From Candidatus Endolissoclinum faulkneri L5 (lineage in GTDB: Bacteria; Pseudomonadota; Alphaproteobacteria; Thalassobaculales; Thalassobaculaceae): DNA of 64,000 bases. Location of the stretch: assembly GCF_000510265.1 (NCBI RefSeq), contig NZ_CP006745.1, forward strand, positions 1,199,654-1,263,653, given 5' to 3'. The translations under genes were made by a program, and so were the position numbers. This document shows, in pieces, positions 34,898 through 44,357 of this stretch. Each line of letters starts with the position of its first letter. The first letter of the stretch is position 1. The notes under the pieces are model-generated. The model was not told the origin of the DNA, ran no database searches, and saw only the letters and a list, made by a program, of their open reading frames with translations.

Positions 34898-35701
34898 ATG
34901 CAACTTACTAATGAATCACGCTGTATTGTATGTCATCCAGATGAAGATTTTGAAGGCATGCGTAAAGCTGGACGTTTAGCAGCGGAAATTCTTGACATGA
35001 TAACCGAGCATGTTATACCTGGCGTTAGTACTGATAGACTAGATCTGCTGTGCCATCAAATGATTCTAGACAGTGGAGGTATTCCTGCTCCGCTTGGATA
35101 TAAAGGATTTCCAAAAGCGATTTGCACTTCAATTAACCACGTGGTCTGCCACGGTATTCCTAGTAATCGTAGGCTACAGGAAGGTGACATTGTTAATATA
35201 GACGTAACCGTTATCCTCGACGGTTGGTATGGCGACACTAGTCGAATGTACTTGGTTGGTGAAAAAATATCTGTAAAAGCTAAACGCTTGGTTGAAGTAA
35301 CCTATCAGGCTATGATGCTAGGTATTCAAGCAATTAGTCCTGTAATACGTCTAGGTGCTATAGGTAATTGTATTCAAGGATTTGTAGAAGCTAACAGTTT
35401 TTCTGTAGTACGTGATTTCTGCGGCCATGGTTTAGGCCGAACATTTCACAACACACCAAGTATACTGCATTATGGCCACCCAGAACGCGGTATTTGTCTA
35501 GAACAAGGCATGTTTTTTACCGTTGAACCAATGGTCAACGCTGGTAAATCTTCAGTAAAAATCCTATCCGACGGCTGGACGGCAGTAACTCGTGATCGTT
35601 CGCTTTCAGCCCAATTTGAGCACTCAGTTGGTGTGACTGAAAACGGATTTGAAATATTCACTTTGTCTCCCAGAGGTTATACAAAGCCACCTTATCTTTA
35701 A
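34898..35701 (+). CDS. map: Methionine aminopeptidase, type I
   Basis: Map removes the initiator methionine from new proteins. The 267-residue protein has the five metal ligands of the family: two Asp (in N-I-D-V-T and Y-G-D-T-S), His in C-G-H-G-L-G-R, Glu in T-V-E-P-M and Glu in Q-F-E-H-S. A purine-rich AAGGA about 8 bases before the ATG supports the start. The N-terminal extension with C-x-x-C-like residues is not extended as in larger forms. It follows sfsA. Confidence 0.96.
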   Translation: MQLTNESRCIVCHPDEDFEGMRKAGRLAAEILDMITEHVIPGVSTDRLDLLCHQMILDSGGIPAPLGYKGFPKAICTSINHVVCHGIPSNRRLQEGDIVNIDVTVILDGWYGDTSRMYLVGEKISVKAKRLVEVTYQAMMLGIQAISPVIRLGAIGNCIQGFVEANSFSVVRDFCGHGLGRTFHNTPSILHYGHPERGICLEQGMFFTVEPMVNAGKSSVKILSDGWTAVTRDRSLSAQFEHSVGVTENGFEIFTLSPRGYTKPPYL

Positions 35702-36546
35702 ATAAAGATTTATACTCTACATTCTTTTAGATTTAGAATCTAACATAGCTTAAAAATTATTTACTAAACTGAATGTTTAAGAAGTACTGATCCAACCTCT
35801 CTTTAAGAGCATTGCTGCAAAATTACATGGTTAGTAAATAGTTTTATAAGTGCAATATAGCTATAATTACTTTTGCTTACTTTTATAAAAATAGTTAAAT
35901 CATAAAGTGGAGCAGGTCTGCAGATAATTCAACGATTATTTTGTCTCCTTAGTTCAGAGCGTAAGAGTCGATTGTGAAACTATCACAATAGCTATACTTT
36001 GTATGAAGTATCGAACATATTTCATAAATTACTAGTAAATATTAGATTAATTATTTTAACAGATAAAATTATATACGATCTTCAATCCGAGGATTGTATT
36101 ATTAAGAATAATACGAACAGTCCTACTTAAGATAACATAAAAGCAAAATAAAGGCCAGCAAAATAATCTGCATGGGAGTATTAAAATAAAGCTGCAATTA
36201 CAAACAAAGTACTTTAGCAAAAGTTAATCTGCTGTAGTTTGTAAATAAGCACTGGAGTCTTAAATATAATTTACCTTAATAAACAAAAACAAATTTAATG
36301 TCTTGGTATATATAATAGTACTCTGTTAGATAACAAATTTACAAAAAAATATACTAAAGATTAGTTAATATACTAAAGATTAGTTTTAACTAATCTTTAG
36401 TATATTTTAGGGTTAATGCTAGTAAAAACCAGCTTAAGCATAATATTTATATAATAGCATATTAAGTAATTATTAAAGATTATTTTTAATGTAAAAATTC
36501 CGATTTATATCTTTATCTCATTTAGAAAATAAATATTGATGATAAT
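35702..36546. other. Spacer between convergent map and tmk
   Basis: This 845-base spacer holds weak hairpins after map (35694-35709; 35727-35743 with a T-A-G loop) and the strong 36348-36406 repeat. radC, which often follows map in this lineage, is not recognisable. Confidence 0.5.
36348..36406. repeat. 19-bp unit: two direct copies and one inverted copy
   Basis: The same 19 bases occur in tandem at 36348-36366 and 36367-36385, and as an exact reverse complement at 36388-36406, leaving a 2-base loop. It lies between the convergent genes map and tmk, 140 bases from the tmk stop, and could act as a two-way terminator. Confidence 0.9.
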
Positions 36547-37188
36547 TTAGCTAATTAATAATCGATTTAATACTACAGAACTAATCTCCATGGCTACTTT
36601 TTTCGGTGATTTAGTTGCATCAATCAAAGTGCACCTCTCTGGCTCGGCCATTGCTAAATCAAAAAAACCATTAGCAACCCTAAAATGAAAAGCATTGTCC
36701 CTACGTTCAAACCTTGTTTTCTTACTTTCACGCGACTCAATTCGCTTTAGTGCGACAACTGGATCGATATACAAAATCAAAGTTAAGTCTGGCTGAATAC
36801 CTTCAACTGCAATATCAATTAGTGTACGTAGCACACCTATAGGTATGCCACTACCTGCCCCCTGATAAACTAGAGTACTATCACAAAATCGATCACAAAC
36901 CACCCAATCTCCGCGTATCAATGCTGGACGAATTTTACGAATTACGTGATCACGCCGGGCAGCATTAATAAGGATAGCTTCGGTGATCTCATCCCATTTA
37001 TCTAGTTCACCATAGTTCAGCAAGCTACGAATTTCCTCTGCTCCAGGTGAGCCGCCAGGCTCTCGAGTGCATATAACAGTGATGCCACGTGCAGCTAGCC
37101 AATCGCGCAAAAAAGCAATTTGTGTAGATTTACCCGCACCTTCACCCCCTTCTAAAGTGATTAAACATCCTGGGTATTTATATTGCAT
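36547..37188 (-). CDS. tmk: Thymidylate kinase
   Basis: Tmk phosphorylates dTMP to dTDP for DNA synthesis. The 213-residue protein has the P-loop E-G-G-E-G-A-G-K-S-T at about residues 13-22, the D-R-F motif (C-D-R-F-C-D-S) near 99, and the lid region with E-S-R-E-S-K-K-T-R-F-E near 151. The usual neighbours holB and dacC are not present beside it. Length is normal. Confidence 0.95.
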   Translation of the reverse strand: MQYKYPGCLITLEGGEGAGKSTQIAFLRDWLAARGITVICTREPGGSPGAEEIRSLLNYGELDKWDEITEAILINAARRDHVIRKIRPALIRGDWVVCDRFCDSTLVYQGAGSGIPIGVLRTLIDIAVEGIQPDLTLILYIDPVVALKRIESRESKKTRFERRDNAFHFRVANGFFDLAMAEPERCTLIDATKSPKKVAMEISSVVLNRLLIS

Positions 37189-37894
37189 TTAATGACTCAT
37201 AAATAGTAGTAAATCTAATTAAATATCACATTAGTATAATCTTATATTTAATTTTTAGCTGCGATGTTACTTCGCGAAGTACAATGTTAATTTATGCAAA
37301 TTTTGCTTTTATTAATAAAGCAATCATTATCTTAATTCTAAGAAAATCTTATCACAAACAAGTAAATACAACAAAGAATAATTTTTATGCAATAAGCCAT
37401 AAAAACAACAGTAAAAACAACAGTATTATAATCCAAGAGAGTTTTCAGGTGTAGAGATATATAAGATTTCTATGAATTTCTAAGGTTGCTTCAAACGCAT
37501 CTATAAGAATAAAGTACATTAATCAGCTCATTGTAAACAAAATTACTAGCGATATAAAGTTTTCGTTGTCTATTTAGTCAGTATATATTTCTTCTTTTCT
37601 TTCTCTTCTACTCCTCTTTCCTTATTGCTTGAAAAAATAAAACTACGCGTTAGCTTATATAAAATTAAGTTGAAACACTGAGCATTGTACTTAGTTACAA
37701 AATCACTTACTCTTGTTATTGTAAATTGCTAACCAGGTATTGTCAAAATTATAAATTGATCTAAGTTCTAAAATAGCCACATAAATAATAGACTAATACA
37801 ATATTTTTTAACTAATATAGAGATTTAGTCTTTACTAAACCAAAACTTATCATTATGATGATTTACGAATAGAGTAAAAATAATGTAAGATTAA
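37189..37894. other. Spacer upstream of tmk
   Basis: I see no gene here. A pyrimidine-rich tract of about 45 bases (37587-37631) stands out; on the - strand it is an almost pure A/G run. It may be the relic of a lysine- or glutamate-rich coding region. Confidence 0.45.
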
Positions 37895-38310
37895 TCACCT
37901 TTCGGTGAGGCAATCGCAGATTGATTTTACTATTACGGTAATGCGCTTGCCCAGATCTGCGTTTTTAATTGAATAATAAGCAAGCACTAATTTTAGTGTC
38001 TCACGATGAAGTATCTGGTCAATAGTATCTTTTTCTTGTCTATCATGCAGCAAGCCATTCTTCATAAGACCAGGTGAGTGTCCATAGTATTCATCAGAAA
38101 TTTCATCAAAAAAGCTAACAGACATATCAAGTATCTTGTGCAATATCCCATAAACGAGAAGAGTGGATTAGATTGCTGGCGCTTTCATACTTTTAGATCT
38201 GTTGAAAAGTTATGTTTAATTCCTCGCCTAATTCGTTCTTAGCTCATGCCCAACAGAGTACGACATAATCTGACACCACGGCCAGCATGAATGTCAATGA
38301 AAAAATTATT
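37895..38310 (-). pseudogene. XRE-family transcriptional regulator, decayed
   Basis: Alphaproteobacteria carry a conserved regulator of about 140 residues with an N-terminal XRE helix-turn-helix and a C-terminal tail. Here the tail survives as an 82-codon frame (37895-38143) with F-F-D-E-I-S-D-E-Y and R-E-T-L-K-L-V-L-A-Y-Y-S-I. Upstream the helix-turn-helix is still readable but broken: I-D-I-H-A-G-R-G-V-R-L-C-R-T-L-L-G-M-S, a stop (38239-38241), a frame change, E-L-G-E-E-L-N-I-T-F-Q-Q-I, another stop (38193-38195), K-Y-E-S-A-S-N and S-R-L-W-D-I-A, then a further frame change into the tail. The original start is uncertain (about 38310). A shortened protein from the tail could not bind DNA. 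Confidence 0.75.
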
Positions 38311-38491
38311 GTTGATTAATTTAGTTATTACGACTACAATATTTATATGATTCCTTTTTGCCCATAGAGATACCTTGAAATAGTTTAAATCTAAATGAAT
38401 CTAACAATAAACTAACAATCTATATTTAATTTTAATAATGATTTAATTGCTATAGATTAAAGTATTTTTTATAAAAAAATTGCATAATACC

Positions 38492-38518
38492 ATGAAGTTT
38501 TTTATTGTAAAACTTCAT
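38492..38518. repeat. Short hairpin beside a 50-bp palindrome
   Basis: Perfect 10-base arms (38492-38501, 38509-38518) enclose a 7-base loop, 11 bases before the 50-bp palindrome at 38530. Confidence 0.6.
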
Positions 38519-38529
38519 CTTCAATAAGA

Positions 38530-38579
38530 AAAGCATAGATTTATCTACTTTATTAATAAAGTAGATAAATCTATGCTTT
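38530..38579. repeat. Perfect 50-bp palindrome with no loop
   Basis: The whole of 38530-38579 is its own reverse complement without a mismatch. It lies 220 bases upstream of the XRE pseudogene (- strand) in a gene-free region. No T tract follows. Confidence 0.95.
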
Positions 38580-39422
38580 GATAGAAGTAAATATTTTAAT
38601 TCAATTACATTTTGATTTATATATAGTTTTAAATTAATGTGTATCTGTACTATAAGTATAGATACAATTAGAAAATACTCTGATTATTTTATGTTTTTAC
38701 TGATCTAAATCGCCTACAGATAAAGCTTCGCTGTAACTATACAATTGCTAAAATCAATATGCCAAAATAAATCAAATTAACGAACTTTTATTAAAACCTG
38801 CAAAGTATACGTGGTCATCCAACTAAAATTGCTTTTATATTTACTTACTTGTATTTGATTCAATCAATCATTATTGTAAGGTTATTTAGTAACTGCTTTT
38901 TGAATTATACCAATAGCATAACAATAAACAGTTTAATACAAGATTAGAATAATAAGCTATTTACATAAAATATAATATTTACCATAAGTAAATGCTGCAA
39001 CAGCATGAGTTCTTACTATGATATGATTAAACAAAGAACATGAGAAAAGTATCTTTAATAAGATTAAAACAGACAAAGAAACAATAATTGATCAAGAGCC
39101 ACAAAAAAATAATATTTATATTGCTGTTACCAGCAAACATATCATCAAGCGCTATCTTGCGGATTCTTGGAAAGAATTCAGCTAAAACGTGTAGTTTTCA
39201 GAAAAATGTTTTAGCATCCTATATAAATAATTATTTTTAATAAATTGAAATATTTTAGATCCCAATCTAGAGTACACCAGAATGCAATTCCATAAAATAT
39301 TTCTTATATCTATTATAATTACCTAGAAATACTTTATATCTGCAACAAAATCCATTTATTTTAACAAGACTACTGTATAATAATTACCTATTTAGTAATA
39401 ATAAAATGCAAACAATAACTCT

Positions 39423-39449
39423 ATTTATCTTATCAGAGATAAGATAAAT
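39423..39449. repeat. Hairpin with 12-bp arms
   Basis: Arms 39423-39434 and 39438-39449 are perfect around an A-G-A loop, in the gene-free region downstream of the suf operon. Confidence 0.7.
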
Positions 39450-40589
39450 TAACTTCCGTTACACTCATTAGTTTATTCCCAGAGACACTTTTAAAAGTAT
39501 ACAAACTTAAATCCTCAGCATTAGGTAATCTTTTATAGAGAATTAATAATTAATTATTGTTAATCGAAAATAATTATTCACTTATAATTAACTATAAAAT
39601 ACCTAGCCTAAACTATAATTTAAATACAACTATATATAAAATATATTTCGATCTTATCGAATATATTTATAAAATACATACTTAATTTATAAAGGATCTA
39701 ATAAAACAGAATAAGCAGCTTCAGCTATACATAAAAATACTATCTCGCGATAAATTAACATTAAATTACATTTATAAAAGTAAAAAAGTTATAGATAAAC
39801 TCACATATGCAAGATGATTTAAATTACCAAGCTTTTTGACAATAGAAAAGCTACTATATGTAATTTACCTCAAAAAAAACATAAACCTCATTACTATTAT
39901 GATTTTATAAATAACTGACTGTCATTAATATCTTTACTAAAAAACAAAGTTAAATTAAAATTTATAAACTTGATTGCTTGCCAAGATAATAAAAATATTC
40001 ACAAACAAAAGAAGAATCTAAGATTAAAATATAATTAACCACTAAGTAATGTAAAAAAACGCTACCCAGTTATAAAAAGAAAAAGCAACATTTTACCTAA
40101 GTAAAGCTTACTGTAAATTGCTAACGTTTAACGAAACTGATAAATTAAGCCAACGCCTGGCTAACATAGAAACAAGCTATGTGGATATAAAAGCTTTAAT
40201 AAAAAATATTATTAAAGAATCAAAAATACTTTAAGGTACTAAACAATCATAACACGTGTTATAGTCAAATAACTAAATACCCAATTGGTTAATAAACAAC
40301 GCTATAAAGGTTCTTTATTAATGCTTCTTTATTCAAATGTTGTTCAAATCCAGTTTTCCTTATTGCTCCCAATAAAAAGTCCAAGTCAAAAAATCGCAAT
40401 AAATTATAACAAGTTAAAAGCCCAATTGAGTAATTTATTGCTACTAGAATTTATTTTTACATGCGATTAATTTTAGATAAATTTAAAGAACGACAACTTA
40501 TTCATACGATCGTTAACAATATCCTGTTTACGTACTTAAAGTAAATCAACTAATAAAAGTAATGCTATACAAAAATAGCAATCATGCAA

Positions 40590-40997
40590 TTAAAACGTAT
40601 CAAGAAGTAATTGAGCATCCTTACTCATAAATTTCTTAGACCATGGCGGATTCCAGACTGTTAACACCTCTACCTCACCGACACAGGAAACTTTAGAAAC
40701 AGCATTAGCAACCAATTGTGGTAATTCGCCCGCTACTGGACATGCTGGAGCTGTTAGAGTCATCTCAATACTAACCGATCCAGAATCGAGTAACTTAATG
40801 CTGTATATCAAGCCAAGATCATACAAATTAATTGGAATCTCTGGGTCATACACAGTCTTTATCGCTTCAATAACAACTTCCTTTTTAACCCGGCAAGAAC
40901 CACCAGCACTATCAAGCAGAGGACGACCTGCATGCGCTATTGCGCTCTTACGGCTAGTTCCGGGCATAAAATGCTGCAAATCTTTATAGTAATTCAT
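40590..40997 (-). CDS. sufT: SUF-associated DUF59 (MIP18-like) protein, SufT type
   Basis: SufT-type proteins help Fe-S cluster maturation and transfer to target enzymes. The 135-residue product has about 40 variable N-terminal residues and then the DUF59 domain: V-Y-D-P-E-I-P-I-N-L-Y-D-L-G-L-I-Y (about residues 50-66) and the conserved cysteine segment T-A-P-A-C-P-V near 82-88. The C-terminal V-W-N-P-P-W is typical. It is the last gene of the suf operon, 26 bases after sufS. Family is clear; the exact role in this organism is inferred. Confidence 0.9.
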   Translation of the reverse strand: MNYYKDLQHFMPGTSRKSAIAHAGRPLLDSAGGSCRVKKEVVIEAIKTVYDPEIPINLYDLGLIYSIKLLDSGSVSIEMTLTAPACPVAGELPQLVANAVSKVSCVGEVEVLTVWNPPWSKKFMSKDAQLLLDTF

Positions 40998-41023
40998 AAC
41001 ATTTGTCCTATAAAATATTCATA

Positions 41024-42286
41024 TCACGCAAACATCCTTCGTACTACCTTAAGAGCGTCAACAAACATATCAATTTCCTCGAAAGTATTATACATGGCAA
41101 AACTTGCTCGAGTAGTTGCACTAACCTTATAAAGGTCCATCAAAGGCTGGGCACAATGATTGCCGGCGCGTACTGCAACACCCTGTTGATCAATAATCAT
41201 TGCTATGTCATGCGGATGAACGCAATCCAAAACAAATGTAGCAATCGGTCCTTTGTCATAAGCTCTCCCAATTATAGTCAAGCCTTCCACTAAATCAAGC
41301 ATCCGTGTAGCATAATTCAGGAGTTCCTGTTCATATTTAGCAATACTATCTAAACCAATATCATTCATATAATCAATGGCAGCAGCCAAGCCAATCGCTT
41401 GAACAATAGCCGGTGTACCAGACTCAAATTTACTTGGTAGATCGGCCCATTTGCTCATCTCAATTGACACCGAAGAGATCATATTTCCTCCGCCCTGATA
41501 GGGTGGCATAGCCTCTAACACATTTTCTTTACCGTAAAGTACTCCTATACCGGATGGACCGTACAGTTTATGACCAGTAAAGCAGTAAAAATCGCAACCA
41601 ATATTTTGAACGTCAACCGAGATATGTGGGACAGCTTGGCTGCCATCTAATAATACAAGCGCACCAACATCATGGGCTAATTTTGTCACTTCAAATACCG
41701 GCACTACAGTTCCCAATACATTAGATACGTGACAAACTGACACCAACTTAGTACGATCAGTTAACAATGTTTTAAAGCTATCCACATCGAACGTGCCATC
41801 TTTTTTGGGTTTTAGTGCTTTTAAAACAAAGCCTTTTTCATCCCTTAGCATCTGCCATGGTACAATATTAGAATGATGTTCCATATAAGTTATAAGAACT
41901 TCATCTCCTACGCGAAGGTTAGTTCGCCCCCAGCTTGAAGCAACTAAGTTGATTGCTTCAGTAGCGTTGCGAGTAAAAATTATCTCAGCATTCGAAGAAG
42001 CACCAAGAAAAGCACGCACGGAATCTCGCGCACTTTCGTAATCTTCAGTTGCTTTTTCGCTCATAAAATGCAGGCCACGGTGAACATTAGAATAGCTCAT
42101 CGTATATGCTTCAGTTATTCGGTCAATTACCTGACGAGGTTTTTGGGCAGAAGAAGCATTATCAAGGTAGACCAAATCCCGACCGTGCACCATTGTAGAT
42201 AAAATAGGGAAATCTTCCCGAATACGAGTTATTTTATAGCTACTAACCGTATCTGCAACCTTTTCTTTAGCAAAATTATGATCCAT
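41024..42286 (-). CDS. sufS: Cysteine desulfurase SufS
   Basis: SufS takes sulfur from cysteine as a persulfide for Fe-S cluster assembly, with SufE as acceptor (sufE is at 48.9 kb). The 420-residue PLP enzyme has the substrate-binding T-R-N-A-T-E-A-I-N near residue 105, the PLP lysine in T-G-H-K-L-Y-G-P-S-G near 240, and the catalytic cysteine in R-A-G-N-H-C-A-Q-P near 378. Its start overlaps sufD by 11 bases. Length is normal for group II desulfurases. Confidence 0.96.
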   Translation of the reverse strand: MDHNFAKEKVADTVSSYKITRIREDFPILSTMVHGRDLVYLDNASSAQKPRQVIDRITEAYTMSYSNVHRGLHFMSEKATEDYESARDSVRAFLGASSNAEIIFTRNATEAINLVASSWGRTNLRVGDEVLITYMEHHSNIVPWQMLRDEKGFVLKALKPKKDGTFDVDSFKTLLTDRTKLVSVCHVSNVLGTVVPVFEVTKLAHDVGALVLLDGSQAVPHISVDVQNIGCDFYCFTGHKLYGPSGIGVLYGKENVLEAMPPYQGGGNMISSVSIEMSKWADLPSKFESGTPAIVQAIGLAAAIDYMNDIGLDSIAKYEQELLNYATRMLDLVEGLTIIGRAYDKGPIATFVLDCVHPHDIAMIIDQQGVAVRAGNHCAQPLMDLYKVSATTRASFAMYNTFEEIDMFVDALKVVRRMFA

Positions 42287-43571
42287 TGATATCCTGCGTA
42301 TCAGTAATATTCTGCTGCATCCAGTTACTCGCTACCATAGTAAACAGATCGCGAATCAACAAGTTATTAATATAATTGATCGCTTCCTCAACATAGGCTG
42401 AAACCAAAATAGCTCGTGCTTGTTTCTTGGAAATACCACGTGCCATCAAATAAAAAATCTGCTCCTCATCTAACTCTCCTACCGTAGCACCGTGACTACA
42501 CATTACATCGTCAGCATAAATCTCTAACTCTGGTTTTGAGTTAATTTTTACTTCCTTAGATAACAGTAACGCGCGGTTCATTTGATATCCATTAGTTTTT
42601 TGTGCATTTTTACGAACCAAAATCTTACCCTGAAAAACTCCTTGAGCATGATTAACTAATACACCCTTATATAACTCGTGACTCACACAAGAAGGTTTAG
42701 CATGATCGATAAATGTAACAGTTTCCATATGTTGATCACTACAGCCAAGGTAGCTACCATTAATGCTATATTTAGTATGAATACCGTCTAAAGTCGCACT
42801 AATCTCGTTACGAGATAATTTTGCTCCAGTCGACAAAGCAAAATTATCATAAATGCTATTTGCGGCACAATGAGCTGCATTCATAGCAATGTGAAAAGCA
42901 TCGGTATCTTCTGTCTGTAATTTGTAATGACCAATACGAGCATTTTTACCTATTATCAACTCAGTAACGACATTATTTATATAAATGCCACTACCTGTAT
43001 GAACTTCAATTAGATCAACTACTGCGCCTTCCTCTAATACAACCAAAACACGCGGATTAGCAACAATGATCTTATCATTTGCTTGGGTATCGACTAATAG
43101 AATAATCGGTTTTTTCATTACTGCATCTTTACGAATTCGCATAGCAACACCACCAGAAAAAGCGGTAGTATTAATTGCAGCAAATGGATGCATTTCAGTA
43201 TTAATTGCAGAACCAAGAGCTTCTGTTAGCCAGCTAGGTGCAATTTTTCGATCAGCCAAATCAAATAAATCTACATACTCTGGGAAAGTATCTTTCCAAA
43301 TTAGTGCTCCATTTGATATGTGTAACTCGACGGCATCAAGCTCTGCAAAAAACTTTGGGCAGGAAACAACTGCTGTGTTAGTTGCCGCAATTGGCTCGAA
43401 GACCTTAAATGAATTTAAATCGGTAAATCTCCACGCTTCAGCAAGCATCGTACCTTGCATACCTGAGCGCTCTATGTCTTCTACCGCTTTGCGAAATAAA
43501 CTACCCAACCATTCAGCCTCAGAATTTTCCTGAATGTTATTAGGCAGTAAATGCTTTTTATTACTAGGCAT
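42276..43571 (-). CDS. sufD: Fe-S cluster scaffold component SufD
   Basis: SufD pairs with SufB and the ATPase SufC to form the Fe-S scaffold. The 431-residue protein has the variable N-terminal helical part and the beta-helix core typical of the SufB/SufD family, with the C-terminal motif D-D-V-M-C-S-H-G-A-T-V-G near 354-365 containing the conserved His, followed by Y-L-M-A-R-G-I. It lies 11 bases after sufC and overlaps sufS by 11 bases. An antisense 155-codon frame inside it is a shadow. Confidence 0.95.
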   Translation of the reverse strand: MPSNKKHLLPNNIQENSEAEWLGSLFRKAVEDIERSGMQGTMLAEAWRFTDLNSFKVFEPIAATNTAVVSCPKFFAELDAVELHISNGALIWKDTFPEYVDLFDLADRKIAPSWLTEALGSAINTEMHPFAAINTTAFSGGVAMRIRKDAVMKKPIILLVDTQANDKIIVANPRVLVVLEEGAVVDLIEVHTGSGIYINNVVTELIIGKNARIGHYKLQTEDTDAFHIAMNAAHCAANSIYDNFALSTGAKLSRNEISATLDGIHTKYSINGSYLGCSDQHMETVTFIDHAKPSCVSHELYKGVLVNHAQGVFQGKILVRKNAQKTNGYQMNRALLLSKEVKINSKPELEIYADDVMCSHGATVGELDEEQIFYLMARGISKKQARAILVSAYVEEAINYINNLLIRDLFTMVASNWMQQNITDTQDINGS

Positions 43572-43582
43572 AATTAAATCCC

Positions 43583-44338
43583 TTATGCCGCTGTCTCAAT
43601 AAAATTGATATAGCCACGTTGTTCTAACTGAAGTGCTAATTCTTTTCCACCAGTTTTTTGAATACGGCCATGAGCAAGAACATGAACTAAATCCGGTTCA
43701 ATGTAATCTAGCAAGCGTTGATAATGAGTAATAACCAACATTGATCTGTCAGAAGAACGCAGAGAATTTACCCCGTCTGAAACTACCTTTAAAGCATCAA
43801 TATCAAGACCACTATCGGTTTCATCGAGGATACAAAATCTAGGCTCTAACATTGCCATTTGCAGAATCTCGTTACGTTTTTTCTCTCCTCCGGAAAATCC
43901 AACATTTACTGAGCGCTTCAACATTTCGTCACTCACCCCTAAGGAATTTGCTTTACTCCGAACCATCTTCAGGAATTCCATAGAATCTACTAACTCTTCA
44001 CCAGCTACCTTACGCCTAGCATTTACCGCCTCTCGTAAAAACGTCAAGCCGCTAACACCTGGAAGTTCCACAGGATACTGCATAGCGAGAAACAAGCCAG
44101 CAATAGCGCGTTCATCAGGTTCCATGGACAACAAATCTCGCCCGCAAAAGCTTATCGAGCCTTGAGTAACCTTACAACTTTCTCGACCAGTTAAAACATA
44201 AGTCAGCGTGCTTTTCCCGGAGCCGTTTGGCCCCATAATTGCATGAATCCGACCAGCTTCAATTGATAAGTTTATGCCGCGAAGTATTGGTCTTCCATCA
44301 ACTTCAGCATGAATATTTTCAATTTCTAACAATGTCAT
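43583..44338 (-). CDS. sufC: Fe-S assembly ATPase SufC
   Basis: SufC is the soluble ABC-type ATPase of the SufBCD scaffold. I choose the ATG at 44338, giving 251 residues starting M-T-L-L-E-I-E-N-I; the frame stays open to 44413, but that would overlap sufB and add residues no SufC has. Motifs: Walker A G-P-N-G-S-G-K-S-T (about 33-41), signature S-G-G-E-K-K-R-N-E (about 144-152) and Walker B F-C-I-L-D-E-T-D-S-G-L-D (about 165-176). The gap to sufB is 19 bases. Confidence 0.96.
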   Translation of the reverse strand: MTLLEIENIHAEVDGRPILRGINLSIEAGRIHAIMGPNGSGKSTLTYVLTGRESCKVTQGSISFCGRDLLSMEPDERAIAGLFLAMQYPVELPGVSGLTFLREAVNARRKVAGEELVDSMEFLKMVRSKANSLGVSDEMLKRSVNVGFSGGEKKRNEILQMAMLEPRFCILDETDSGLDIDALKVVSDGVNSLRSSDRSMLVITHYQRLLDYIEPDLVHVLAHGRIQKTGGKELALQLEQRGYINFIETAA

Positions 44339-44357
44339 ATTACATTCTTCTATTAAA

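Larger units (their letters stand above)
38311..40589. other. Spacer between the XRE pseudogene and the suf operon
   Basis: This 2.3 kb stretch contains three hairpins (38492-38518, 38530-38579, 39423-39449). Two + strand frames without clear starts look weakly coding: 39035-39188 (with N-I-Y-I-A-V-T-S-K-H-I-I-K-R-Y) and about 40080-40233 (with K-L-S-Q-R-L-A-N-I-E-T-S-Y). Neither is recognised. The HesB/IscA gene that often ends the suf operon is not seen. A 61-codon frame at 40285-40470 is probably chance. Confidence 0.45.

Noticed and set aside
35702-36340. radC relic after map
   Set aside because: radC often follows map in this group, but I could not read any RadC motif here in any frame.
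40285-40470. 61-codon ORF near the suf operon end
   Set aside because: No start signal or family likeness; probably chance.
41003-41293. Overlapping + strand ORFs around 40.8-41.3 kb
   Set aside because: They are antisense to sufT and sufS and show no domain.
43066-43533. 155-codon + strand ORF
   Set aside because: It lies wholly antisense to sufD and has no ribosome site or family motif.
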